Assembly (NCBI GenBank): GCA_023431205.1
Contig: JAEYXQ010000011.1
Coordinates: forward strand, 1 to 54,497
DNA: 54,497 nt
From: Pseudomonadota bacterium
GTDB lineage: Bacteria; Pseudomonadota; Alphaproteobacteria; Rhizobiales; Devosiaceae
Direction: 5' to 3'
Shown: in pieces, positions 23,520-31,510 of the stretch
Layout: each line of letters starts with the position of its first letter
Numbering within the stretch: position 1 is the stretch's first letter
Notes under the pieces: model-generated
The model's database searches: none
Told to the model about the DNA's origin: nothing
The model's input: only the letters and a program-made list of their open reading frames with translations
Made by a program: the position numbers and the translations under genes

Positions 23520-25331
23520 TCAGTCATCCCCCATCTTGAGTGCCTTGATGAAGGCTTCCTGCGGTATCTCCACCGAGCCGAACTGCCGCATTCTTTTCTT
23601 GCCGGCTTTTTGTTTTTCCAAGAGCTTCCGCTTGCGGGTCGCGTCGCCGCCATAGCATTTCGCCGTCACGTCCTTGCGCATCGCCCGGACGGTTTCGCGG
23701 GCGATGATCTTGCCGCCGATGGCGGCCTGGATGGGGATGACGAAGAGGTGGGGCGGGATCAGTTCCTTGAGCTTTTCGCACATCACCCGGCCGCGCGATT
23801 CCGCCGCGCTGCGGTGGACCAGCATGGAGAGCGCGTCGACGGGTTCGGCGTTGACCAGGATACTGAGCTTCACCAGGTCGCCGGGGCGGTGCTCGGCGAG
23901 CTGGTAGTCGAAGCTCGCATAGCCCTTGGAGATCGACTTCAGCCGGTCATAGAAATCGAACACCACCTCGTTGAGCGGCAGGTCGTATTCGACCATGGCG
24001 CGCGAGCCGACATAGCTGAGGTTGCGCTGCACGCCGCGGCGATCCTGGCAGAGCTTCAGGATGGCGCCGAGATATTCGTCCGGGGTGAGGATGGTGGCCT
24101 TGATCCAGGGCTCGCGGATTTCCTCGATCTTCATCACGTCCGGCAGGTCGGCCGGATTGTGGAGGTGCACCGTCTCGCCATTGGTGAGCACGATCTCGTA
24201 GACCACGCTCGGGGCGGTGGCGATGAGGTCGAGGTCGAACTCGCGGCTGAGGCGCTCCTGGATGATCTCGAGGTGGAGGAGCCCAAGGAAGCCGCAGCGG
24301 AAGCCGAAGCCGAGCGCGGCCGAGGTTTCCATCTCGAAGCTGAAGCTCGCATCGTTGAGCCGCAGCTTGCCCATGGCGGCGCGCAGCTCGTCGAAATCGG
24401 AGGCGTCGACGGGAAACAGCCCGCAGAACACCACGGGCTGGGCCGGGCGGAAGCCGGGCAGGGCTTCGGCGGTCGGCTTGCGGTCGTCGGTGATGGTGTC
24501 GCCGACATTGGTGTCGGCCACTTCCTTGATCGAGGCGGTGAAGACGCCGAGCTCGCCGGGGGTGAGTTCTTTGACTTCCACCAGCTTGGGGGTCTGCACG
24601 GCGACGCGGTCGAGCTCGTAGACGGCGCCCGAGGCCATCATGCGGATGCGCTGGCCCTTCTTCATCACGCCGTCGATGATGCGGACGAGAACGACGACGC
24701 CAAGATAGGTGTCGTACCACGAATCGACGAGCAGCGCCTTGAGCGGGGCGTCGAGCGTGCCCTGGGGGGCAGGAAGGCGATGGACGATGGCTTCCAGCAC
24801 CTGGTCGATGTTGAGGCCGGTCTTGGCCGAGATTTCCACCGCCTCGGAGGCGTCGATGCCGATCACGTCCTCGATCTGCGCCTTGACGCGGGGGACGTCG
24901 GCGGCGGGCAGGTCGACCTTGTTGAGCACGGGCACGATCTCGTGGTTGGCATCGAGCGCGTGGTAGACATTGGCCAGCGTCTGAGCCTCGACGCCCTGCG
25001 ACGCGTCGACCACGAGCAGCGAACCTTCCACGGCGGCCATGGAGCGGCTGACTTCATAGGCGAAGTCGACGTGGCCGGGGGTGTCGATGAGGTTGAGGAC
25101 GTAGGTCTCGCCGTTTTGGGCCTTGTAGTTCAGCCGGACGGTCTGCGCCTTGATGGTGATGCCGCGCTCGCGCTCGATATCCATCGAGTCGAGGACCTGC
25201 TCCTTGCCGGCCATCTCGCGGGCATCGAGCCCGCCGGTCAGCTGGATCAGGCGATCGGCGAGGGTCGACTTGCCATGGTCGATATGGGCGACGATGGAGA
25301 AGTTGCGAATATGGGAGAGCGGCGTTGTCAT
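23520..25331 (-). CDS. lepA: Elongation factor 4 (LepA)
   Basis: Ribosome-dependent GTPase that acts on stalled or mispositioned ribosomes. The 603-residue product shows the G1 loop AHIDHGKST (residues 15-23), DTPGHVDF and NKVD, then the EF-G-like domains and the LepA-specific C-terminal domain ending in the GGDATRKRKLLEKQKAGKKR stretch. Length is standard. It returns to the high GC of the chromosome and marks the right edge of the AT-richer island. Confidence 0.97.
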   Translation of the reverse strand: MTTPLSHIRNFSIVAHIDHGKSTLADRLIQLTGGLDAREMAGKEQVLDSMDIERERGITIKAQTVRLNYKAQNGETYVLNLIDTPGHVDFAYEVSRSMAAVEGSLLVVDASQGVEAQTLANVYHALDANHEIVPVLNKVDLPAADVPRVKAQIEDVIGIDASEAVEISAKTGLNIDQVLEAIVHRLPAPQGTLDAPLKALLVDSWYDTYLGVVVLVRIIDGVMKKGQRIRMMASGAVYELDRVAVQTPKLVEVKELTPGELGVFTASIKEVADTNVGDTITDDRKPTAEALPGFRPAQPVVFCGLFPVDASDFDELRAAMGKLRLNDASFSFEMETSAALGFGFRCGFLGLLHLEIIQERLSREFDLDLIATAPSVVYEIVLTNGETVHLHNPADLPDVMKIEEIREPWIKATILTPDEYLGAILKLCQDRRGVQRNLSYVGSRAMVEYDLPLNEVVFDFYDRLKSISKGYASFDYQLAEHRPGDLVKLSILVNAEPVDALSMLVHRSAAESRGRVMCEKLKELIPPHLFVIPIQAAIGGKIIARETVRAMRKDVTAKCYGGDATRKRKLLEKQKAGKKRMRQFGSVEIPQEAFIKALKMGDD

Positions 25332-25401
25332 GCCGCGCTGATACCAGAGGCCCGGCGCGGCGCAAAGATGGTATAGGGCCGGTTAACGCCGCCTTTTGCC
25401 G

Positions 25402-25851
25402 CTATTGCTGCGGTGCGGCCTCAGGAGCGGTGCCGGCCGGCTGCGGCGCGGCGGCCATGCGGCTGGCATAGACCGCGGTCACCGCATCGACGCCGATGCG
25501 GTCGGGGCTGCCATCGGCGCAGTCCGGATTGGTCTTGCGCACGTCGGCGAGCACGGCCTGGTAGGCCTTTTCGCCGGTCGGCTGGTCGAAGGCGGCGGCC
25601 GCTTCCATGCTGGCGCGGTCGGCATCGATGGCAGTGGCGATCGCCGGCTCGAGCGTGATCTCGCAGATTTCCACCGTCGCCAGCGTCGCATAAAGCCCGG
25701 TCAGGACGTCGACGGCCTTGGGCAGCGCCCGCACATTGGCACTGGGGTCAACCGTCACCTGGGTGTCGGCGGGGGGCGTGGTCGCCTCCTGCGCGAAGGA
25801 CGTGGTGGCGGCAAGGGCGATCAGCAGGGCAGCGGCGGGCGTCCGGATCAT
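25402..25851 (-). CDS. Exported hypothetical protein
   Basis: A 149-residue protein with a signal peptide (MIRTPAAALLIALAATTSFAQ) and a low-complexity Ala/Pro/Gln tail (about 132-149). The middle has two cysteines, in EICEIT and NPDCADG, spaced so that a disulphide is possible. No family recognised. It stands upstream of lepA on the same strand, with 70 bases between. Confidence 0.65.
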   Translation of the reverse strand: MIRTPAAALLIALAATTSFAQEATTPPADTQVTVDPSANVRALPKAVDVLTGLYATLATVEICEITLEPAIATAIDADRASMEAAAAFDQPTGEKAYQAVLADVRKTNPDCADGSPDRIGVDAVTAVYASRMAAAPQPAGTAPEAAPQQ

Positions 25852-25902
25852 GGGCGGTCTCCGAAAAAGGAAGGCGCGCCTGTTTCCACCGAGATTGTGA
25901 CC

Positions 25903-26049
25903 TCAGCACGGCGCCCTGTCGGAACGCGGATGCCAGGCCGGCAGATCCGCCCATTGGCGCAGATCGAGCTGGTCGGGGTCGGGCGTGGGGGTGCCGCGGC
26001 TCCGGAGGCGGGCGGCAAGGCGACGGAAAAGCGTGGTCAGAATCGACAT
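25903..26049 (-). CDS. Small DUF1127-like protein divergent from the LysR regulator
   Basis: A 48-residue reading frame beginning MSILTTLFRRLAARLRSR and ending DRAPC. The amphipathic basic N-terminal helix followed by LDLRQWADLP resembles the start and core of DUF1127 (YjiS-like) proteins, though the usual DIGL end is absent. It is divergent from a GcvA-like LysR gene, a typical place for DUF1127 genes in Hyphomicrobiales; VtlR of Brucella controls such small genes. Short length makes the call uncertain. Confidence 0.45.
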   Translation of the reverse strand: MSILTTLFRRLAARLRSRGTPTPDPDQLDLRQWADLPAWHPRSDRAPC

Positions 26050-26156
26050 TTTGTCGGCCTACTGTGCAGCGGTTGCGGGCTGGTATGGCCACAATGTGCG
26101 CCCGCATCCTCGTAGGGGCAATGGACAAGCTCTGAGTCGGGGTTTAGAAAATCTCC

Positions 26157-27074
26157 ATGAGCAACCTGTTTCCGATACCGCTGAACGCGCTGCGAGCCAT
26201 CGAGATCGTCGCCCGGCGCGGCGCGTTGGCTCCGGCGGCGGAGGAACTCGGGGTAACGGTGGGCGCGGTGAGCCAGCACCTGCGGCGTGCCGAGGAGCGG
26301 CTCGGCGTAGAGCTGTTCGACCGCACGCCCACTGGGCTCAAGCCGCGCCCGGCGCTCCTCGCGGTGGTGCCGCAGCTCAGCGCCGGCTTCACCCAGTTGC
26401 AGGATGGGCTGGCGGGCCTGACCGGCCGGGACGATGCGGTGCTGAACCTGACGGTGGGGAGCGTTTTTGCCTCGCGCTGGCTGATCTGGCGGATCAACAA
26501 GTTCACCGCCCGCAATCCGGGGGTGGAGGTGCGGCTCAACGTGACCGGGGCGATGCTCGACCTCAGCCGCGCCGATGTCGATTGCGGCATCCGCTATGGT
26601 GCCGGGCAGTGGCCGGGCGTCCGCACCACGCTGATCGGCGGGCAGGCGTTCCAGCCGGTCTGCGCCCCGCCGGTGGCAAAACTGCTGCACACCCCCGCCG
26701 ACCTGGCGCATGTGCCGGTGATCCACGACCAGACCACCATGCTGGACTGGCCGCTATGGCTGGAGCGGGCCGGGCTGCCGCGCGACCTGGCGCTGAAGGG
26801 GCCGGTGTTTTCCGACCCGTCGCTGGCCTTCGACGCGGCGATCTCCGAGCAGGGCGTGCTGCTCGCCGCCGACATGATGAGCGCCGACGCGGTCAGTGAC
26901 GGGCGCCTGGTGCGGCCCTTCCACCTGCCGGTCACCGGGCGCAACGGCTATTGGCTGGCGACCGCCGAAGGGCGGCGGGAGTCCCGCAAGCTGCGCGCGT
27001 TCCGCGAGTGGCTGGCGGACGAGGTGCCGGCAAGTGTCGGCGGTTACGTGGCGCAGGCGCGCCCCTCACCCTGA
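26157..27074 (+). CDS. LysR-family transcriptional regulator, GcvA-like
   Basis: A 305-residue regulator. The N-terminal winged helix-turn-helix (residues 6-65) reads LNALRAIEIVARRGALAPAA and GAVSQHLRRAEERLGVELFDRT; the rest is the periplasmic-binding-like effector domain, with the VGSVFASRWLIWRI and DCGIRYGAG segments of the GcvA subgroup. It is divergent from the small DUF1127-like gene, so autoregulation and control of that neighbour are likely. The effector is unknown. Confidence 0.93.
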   Translation: MSNLFPIPLNALRAIEIVARRGALAPAAEELGVTVGAVSQHLRRAEERLGVELFDRTPTGLKPRPALLAVVPQLSAGFTQLQDGLAGLTGRDDAVLNLTVGSVFASRWLIWRINKFTARNPGVEVRLNVTGAMLDLSRADVDCGIRYGAGQWPGVRTTLIGGQAFQPVCAPPVAKLLHTPADLAHVPVIHDQTTMLDWPLWLERAGLPRDLALKGPVFSDPSLAFDAAISEQGVLLAADMMSADAVSDGRLVRPFHLPVTGRNGYWLATAEGRRESRKLRAFREWLADEVPASVGGYVAQARPSP

Positions 27075-27100
27075 CCCTCTCTCCGGAGGGGCGAGGGGAC
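27062..27100. repeat. C-rich palindromic repeat, short member
   Basis: CCCCTCACCC at the left and GAGGGG at the right frame an inner CTCCGGAG hairpin. It overlaps the last codons of the LysR gene and belongs to the same family as 15381-15487 and 44718-44799. Confidence 0.65.
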
Positions 27101-27188
27101 GATGATTGGGAGCGCGGCGATCACATTGGGGCAACCGTGCCCCCGATGGCCCGTTGCTCCACCGAGAGGGCTCAACAGGAGATCCACC

Positions 27189-27449
27189 ATGGTTCAGCAG
27201 AGCAATCACGAAACCCGCGGGACGGAGAAGACCACGCAGGGCCGGCAGACCCGCGAGCAGCAGAAGGCCATGTTCGAGGGGCGCGAGAAGCAGCAGGGGG
27301 TGGACGTCGACCCGCACCAGAAATCGCTCGACGAGGCCCGCAAGGACATCGAGCAGCCGGCCGGCGAATACGACCTGTCGAGCGGCGACCGCTCCATCCA
27401 GCGCGGCGCCAATCAGGAAAGCGAATACCACAAGCGCCGCGGCCACTAG
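27189..27449 (+). CDS. Small hydrophilic stress-like protein, 86 residues
   Basis: The product begins MVQQSNHETRG and is very rich in Gln, Glu, Lys, Arg and Gly with almost no hydrophobic core, so it is probably disordered. Repeated REQQ and EARKD-like stretches recall small stress-induced hydrophilic proteins, but no family is certain. An AGGAG lies eight bases before the ATG; I discarded the longer upstream frame. It converges on a Pro-rich small gene across a shared terminator. Confidence 0.65.
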   Translation: MVQQSNHETRGTEKTTQGRQTREQQKAMFEGREKQQGVDVDPHQKSLDEARKDIEQPAGEYDLSSGDRSIQRGANQESEYHKRRGH

Positions 27450-27461
27450 CGGAAACGACTA

Positions 27462-27488
27462 GGCCGGGGCAGGGACCCCGGCCTTGTT
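27462..27488. terminator. Bidirectional terminator between two small genes
   Basis: GGCCGGGG pairs with CCCCGGCC around a six-base loop and is followed by TTGTTCT on the plus strand. It separates the convergent 86-residue and 68-residue genes. Confidence 0.65.
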
Positions 27489-27494
27489 CTGGCT

Positions 27495-27701
27495 TCAGAG
27501 GCTGTCCGGATGGTCCGCGGGCGGTTCGTCCCGGTCAGGAAACGGCGCCTGTCCCGGCGGAAAGGTCGGGTTCTGGCCCGGGCTGTCGGGCTCCACCGGC
27601 ACGGTCTCCCGATCGGGATCGGAGGGTGAGGGGCCCATGGGCGGGACGGGGCCGGGGCCGGTGTCGTCGGCCGGATCGGGATGGATGGATGGCATCTGCA
27701 T
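27495..27701 (-). CDS. Small Pro/Asp-rich protein, 68 residues
   Basis: Begins MQMPSIHPDPADD and is dominated by Pro, Asp and Gly, with repeated PDP, PSP and PPG motifs; likely disordered. A very good ribosome site, AAAGGAGAAA, lies just before the start, which is the main support. No signal peptide or family recognised. Confidence 0.55.
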   Translation of the reverse strand: MQMPSIHPDPADDTGPGPVPPMGPSPSDPDRETVPVEPDSPGQNPTFPPGQAPFPDRDEPPADHPDSL

Positions 27702-27776
27702 TCGGTTTCTCCTTTGCCGGAGCAACCGTCGACGCCCGCCGGGGTTCCCCGTTTCGACCGGTCACAGGAGATGGTG

Positions 27777-28235
27777 ATGAGCGAACGCGACGAAGCCGCG
27801 CTGGCGGCGCTGTTCCTCGAGGCGCAGAACGGGGTCTATCCCGAGGTGCTGGCGGAACTGCGCGCCGGCAGGAAGCGCACCCACTGGATGTGGTTCGTGT
27901 TTCCGCAACTGGCAGGATTGGGCCACAGCGACATGGCCCGCCGCTATGCGCTCCAGAGCGTCGCCGATGCCCGCCTCTATTTCAGCCATGCGGTGCTGGC
28001 AGCGCGGCTGGTGGAGTGCACCGAAGCAGTGCTGCTGCACGCTCCGGACAGCACCGCGCCGCGGTCCCTCCGCGAAATTTTCGGCTCGCCCGACGACCTG
28101 AAGTTCCATTCCTCGATGACGCTGTTCCACCGCGCGGGTCCGGAGACGGGCGTGTTCGGGCGGGCGCTGCAGGCCTTTTTTGGTGGGCAGGAAGACGCGC
28201 GGACGCTCCGGCTGCTGGCGGACGCCGGCAGCTAG
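27777..28235 (+). CDS. DUF1810 family protein
   Basis: A 152-residue protein with the DUF1810 pattern: RKRTHWMWFVFPQLAGLG near residues 37-54, then the YAL block, the HAVLAARLVECT stretch and DDLKFHSSMTLF. Function of the family is unknown. The ATG at 27777 was preferred because AGGAG lies six bases upstream; another ATG six bases earlier is possible. It converges with fdhD and their ends overlap by four bases. Confidence 0.88.
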   Translation: MSERDEAALAALFLEAQNGVYPEVLAELRAGRKRTHWMWFVFPQLAGLGHSDMARRYALQSVADARLYFSHAVLAARLVECTEAVLLHAPDSTAPRSLREIFGSPDDLKFHSSMTLFHRAGPETGVFGRALQAFFGGQEDARTLRLLADAGS

Positions 28236-29032
28236 CAGCCGGCGATGCGGCCGGGGTGACAGAAGATCTCGAACCCATCGTCGCGCGCCACCCCGACCAG
28301 GGTGATGCCCGTACTCTCCGCCGCCTCGATGGCGCGACTGGTGGGCACCGAGATGGCCGCGATCAGCGGAAAAGCGGCGACCGCCGCCTTCTGGATCAGG
28401 TCGATCGACACCCGGCTGGTCAGCAGCAGCACCCCTGGTGCGGTACCGGTCCCCGTCATGGCGCCGATCAGCTTGTCGAGCGCGTTGTGGCGGCCGACAT
28501 CCTCGCGCACCAGCCGGTGCCCCTGTTCCGGATGCCAGAGGGCGGCCGCATGCACGCCGCGGGTCGACGCGTTGAGCACCTGCAGCGCCCGGAGGTCGGC
28601 CACCGCCTGCCGCAAGGCGCCCGGTCGCACCGTCAGCGACGAGTGCACCGGCGGCAAGGGGCGGGTGGCCTGCTCGAGGCTTTCGATGCCGCACAACCCG
28701 CACCCGGTGGGACCCACCATCTGCCGCCGCCGGGCAAGCATGAGCTGCGCCTTGGCCGGATCGATCCAGTGGCGAACCTCGATGCCCTGCTTGTGGGCGA
28801 CGACTTCGCTGCGCTCGATGTCGGCGGGGCTGTCGATGACCCCTTCGCTGAGGAGGTACCCGAGGCCGAAATCCGTGAGGTCCGCCGGCGTTGCCATCAT
28901 CACCGCCAGCGTCGTGCCGTTGCAGACGATGGCGACCGGCTGTTCCTCGGGCACGGCCCGATGGTGAAGCTCCGCCTGGTCGCGGATGCGGAGCGGGTGG
29001 ACGTCGTGCAGGACCGGAAAGGCGGCTTCCAT
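28232..29032 (-). CDS. fdhD: Formate dehydrogenase accessory sulfurtransferase FdhD
   Basis: Transfers sulfur to the molybdenum cofactor of formate dehydrogenase-type enzymes. The 266-residue product has the catalytic CxxC in GCGLCG (Cys111 and Cys114), preceded by the PTG turn, and the VREDVGRHNALDKLIG block typical of FdhD. The ATG at 29032 shares its A with the stop of the molybdoenzyme gene (TGATG); a GTG one codon earlier is possible. The coupling shows that the adjacent enzyme is its client. Confidence 0.93.
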   Translation of the reverse strand: MEAAFPVLHDVHPLRIRDQAELHHRAVPEEQPVAIVCNGTTLAVMMATPADLTDFGLGYLLSEGVIDSPADIERSEVVAHKQGIEVRHWIDPAKAQLMLARRRQMVGPTGCGLCGIESLEQATRPLPPVHSSLTVRPGALRQAVADLRALQVLNASTRGVHAAALWHPEQGHRLVREDVGRHNALDKLIGAMTGTGTAPGVLLLTSRVSIDLIQKAAVAAFPLIAAISVPTSRAIEAAESTGITLVGVARDDGFEIFCHPGRIAGC

Positions 29033-31335
29033 CACACCATCCCCGGCTCGGGTTTCAGCATGCGCACCGGCACCGACTTGGCCGCCGGCACGAAGCTGCG
29101 CTCGGCATGCTGGTAGAGCGGGATCAGCGCGTTGGCCTCGGGATAATAGGCACCGACGCAGCCGGCCGGGATGTCGTAGGGCACGACCTTGAAGCCGTGC
29201 ATGCGCCGGTCGATGTGGTCGTCGGCCACCGTCTGCATGCCGACGAGTTCGCCTTCCTTCAGCCCGAGCCGGTCGATGTCGCCCCGGTTCATCAGCACCA
29301 CCATGCGGGTGCCCTCGATGCCGCGGAAGCGGTCGCGATAGCCATAGACCGTGGTGTTGAACTGATCGTTGCTTCTGAGCGTGATCAGGCGCAGCACCTT
29401 GTCGTCGGTGCCCGGATCAAAGCTCGCATGCAATGCCTGCGGCACCTTGAAATTGGCCTTGCCGTTCTCGGTCTTCCACACCCGCTCGCGTGCCGACAGG
29501 GGTTTCGGAAACCCGCCAGGCTCGTTGATGCGGCGGTTGAAGCCGCCGAACTTGTCGGGCCAGGTCGCCTCGATGGCGTCGCGCACCCTGGCGTAGTCGC
29601 CAACCCAGGCGTCCCAGTCGACCGTGGATTCACCGGGCACCGTGGCCTTGGCCAGTTCGGCGACGATCCAGGACTCGGAGCGCAGATGCTCGCTGGCCGG
29701 CTCCTGCATGCCGCGCGACTTGTGGAAGACGCTGGTGGAATCCTCCATGGTGACGAGCTGCTCCCCGCTCGCCTGCCGGTCGATTTCAATGCGTCCAAGG
29801 CAGGGCAGCAGATAGGCGACATCGCCACAGAACAGGTGCGAGCGGTTGAGCTTGGTGGCGATCTGCACCGTCAGCCGCATGCGCGGCCAGTTGAACTCCA
29901 TCACGTCGCGATCGGGAATGGCGCGGAGGAAATTCCCGCCAAGCCCGACAAAGGCGTCGACCTCGCCGGCAACGATGGCTTCGCAGGCCTCCACCGTGTT
30001 GTAGCCCTTCTCGCGGGGCGGCTCGAAGCGGAACTGTTCGGCGAGGCGGTCGAGGGGTACCAACTCGGGCTTTTCGGCAATGCCGACGGTGCGCTGGCCC
30101 TGCACGTTGGAGTGGCCGCGCACCGGGCAGATGCCGGCGCCGAGCTTGCCGATATTGCCGCGCAGGAGCAGCAGGTTGGACAGCATCTGCACGGTGTCGA
30201 TTCCGAGCTTGTGCTGGGTGAGACCCATGCCATAGACGCCGATCACCGACGGGGACTTGGCATAGATGCCGGCCACGACCTCGAGGTCGGCCCGCGAAAT
30301 GCCGCTTTCGAGCTCGATGTCGGGCCAGGTCTGGGCCCGCACATAAGCCTCGAACTCGGCAAGCCCGGCGGTGTGCTGGGCAATGAACTCGGTGTCGAGC
30401 ACAGGCGGCCGGCCAAGCTCGCGGGCTTCGTCGTCGAGCGCGAACAGCGCCTTGGAGATGCCGACCAGCACGGCGATATCGCCACCGGCGCGTACCTGGT
30501 GGTAGAGCGAGCTGATCCGGGTTTCGTTCGGGGTCAGCATCTGCACCGGGTTCTGCGGGTCGACGAACCGCTCGAGCCCGCGCTCCTTCAGCGGATTGAA
30601 GGTGATGATGGTGGCGCCGCGCTCCACTGCATCCTTGAGCTGGTGCAGCATGCGGGGGCTGTTGGAGCCCACGTTCTGGCCGAAGAACAGGATGGTGCCG
30701 ACATGGTCGAAGTCCTCGAGCCGCACCGTGCCGACCGATTGGCCGATGGTTTCGGGCAGCGCCACCGAGGTGGTCTCGTGGCACATGTTGGAGCTGTCGG
30801 GCAGGTTGTTGTTGCCGTAGATGCGAGCAAACAACTGGTACATGTATGAGGTTTCAAGCGAAGCCCGGCCCGAGGTGTAGAACACGGCGCGCTTCGGATC
30901 GCGGCTGCGGATTGCGGCAAGCTCCCGGCCGATCTCGGCCATCGCCTCGCCCCACTCGACCGCCTCGTAGCGATCGGTTTCGGGGTTGTAGCGCAGGGGC
31001 TGGGTCAGCCGGCCTTCGTTCTCGAGATCGTGGTCGGTCCAGCCTCGCAGTTCGGTCAGCGTGTGGCGGACGAAGAACTCGGGCGTGGTGCGCTTGCTGG
31101 TGATCTCGAAAAACGTGGCCTTGGCGCCGTTCTCGCAGAACTCCGCCGGATGGGGCGGGCTGGGCTTGGCCCAGGCGCAGCTGACGCACATGAAGCCGTC
31201 CTGCTTGTTCTGCTTGAGAAGCTCGAAAGTTGCGCCCGGCACGCCCTGCTTGATCATGTGCCGCGTCACCGACTCCATCGAGCCCCAGCCGCCGGCCGGT
31301 CCGGTGTAGTCCTTGATTCTTTCCTTGCGCGCCAT
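29032..31335 (-). CDS. FdhF/YdeP-type molybdopterin oxidoreductase
   Basis: A 767-residue molybdopterin-guanine-dinucleotide enzyme of the YdeP group, formate-dehydrogenase-like. The N-terminus has Cys50-x2-Cys53 and Cys67 (CVSCAW ... FCENG) for a possible iron-sulfur site. SSNMCHETTSVAL contains Cys185-His186 at the place of the Sec-His pair of E. coli FdhF, so it is a cysteine form. Cofactor-binding blocks such as ILFFGQNVGSNSP and TFNPLKERGL are present. The start follows GGGAGG. No other formate dehydrogenase subunits lie nearby; E. coli YdeP is linked with acid resistance, so the reaction is unsure. Confidence 0.9.
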   Translation of the reverse strand: MARKERIKDYTGPAGGWGSMESVTRHMIKQGVPGATFELLKQNKQDGFMCVSCAWAKPSPPHPAEFCENGAKATFFEITSKRTTPEFFVRHTLTELRGWTDHDLENEGRLTQPLRYNPETDRYEAVEWGEAMAEIGRELAAIRSRDPKRAVFYTSGRASLETSYMYQLFARIYGNNNLPDSSNMCHETTSVALPETIGQSVGTVRLEDFDHVGTILFFGQNVGSNSPRMLHQLKDAVERGATIITFNPLKERGLERFVDPQNPVQMLTPNETRISSLYHQVRAGGDIAVLVGISKALFALDDEARELGRPPVLDTEFIAQHTAGLAEFEAYVRAQTWPDIELESGISRADLEVVAGIYAKSPSVIGVYGMGLTQHKLGIDTVQMLSNLLLLRGNIGKLGAGICPVRGHSNVQGQRTVGIAEKPELVPLDRLAEQFRFEPPREKGYNTVEACEAIVAGEVDAFVGLGGNFLRAIPDRDVMEFNWPRMRLTVQIATKLNRSHLFCGDVAYLLPCLGRIEIDRQASGEQLVTMEDSTSVFHKSRGMQEPASEHLRSESWIVAELAKATVPGESTVDWDAWVGDYARVRDAIEATWPDKFGGFNRRINEPGGFPKPLSARERVWKTENGKANFKVPQALHASFDPGTDDKVLRLITLRSNDQFNTTVYGYRDRFRGIEGTRMVVLMNRGDIDRLGLKEGELVGMQTVADDHIDRRMHGFKVVPYDIPAGCVGAYYPEANALIPLYQHAERSFVPAAKSVPVRMLKPEPGMV

Positions 31336-31449
31336 GCCCGCCTCCCTGCTGGAGGCTGAATGCGACCTCGGGGGTTCCGTTCCACGACCGGCCGCTTGCA
31401 GCCCTGCCCTCCCGGTTCCGCCCCGCTGCGGCAATATTGCCCAGCATGC

Positions 31450-31464
31450 TTAAGTGCCGCTTAA
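31450..31464 (+). promoter_or_regulatory. CtrA-like box upstream of the second chemoreceptor gene
   Basis: TTAA-N7-TTAA matches the CtrA consensus exactly. It ends 46 bases upstream of the chemoreceptor start, similar to the box at 9087-9101 relative to the first chemoreceptor. Confidence 0.6.
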
Positions 31465-31510
31465 TCGCTGGTCCCTAGGGTGCTGGCACCCTTCCTCTGG
31501 ACTACCGGTC

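Noticed and set aside
25748..26128. A 126-codon minus-strand frame over the LysR intergenic region
   Set aside because: It runs across the end of the exported hypothetical gene and the divergent promoter, and the translation has no protein character; the shorter DUF1127-like frame fits better.
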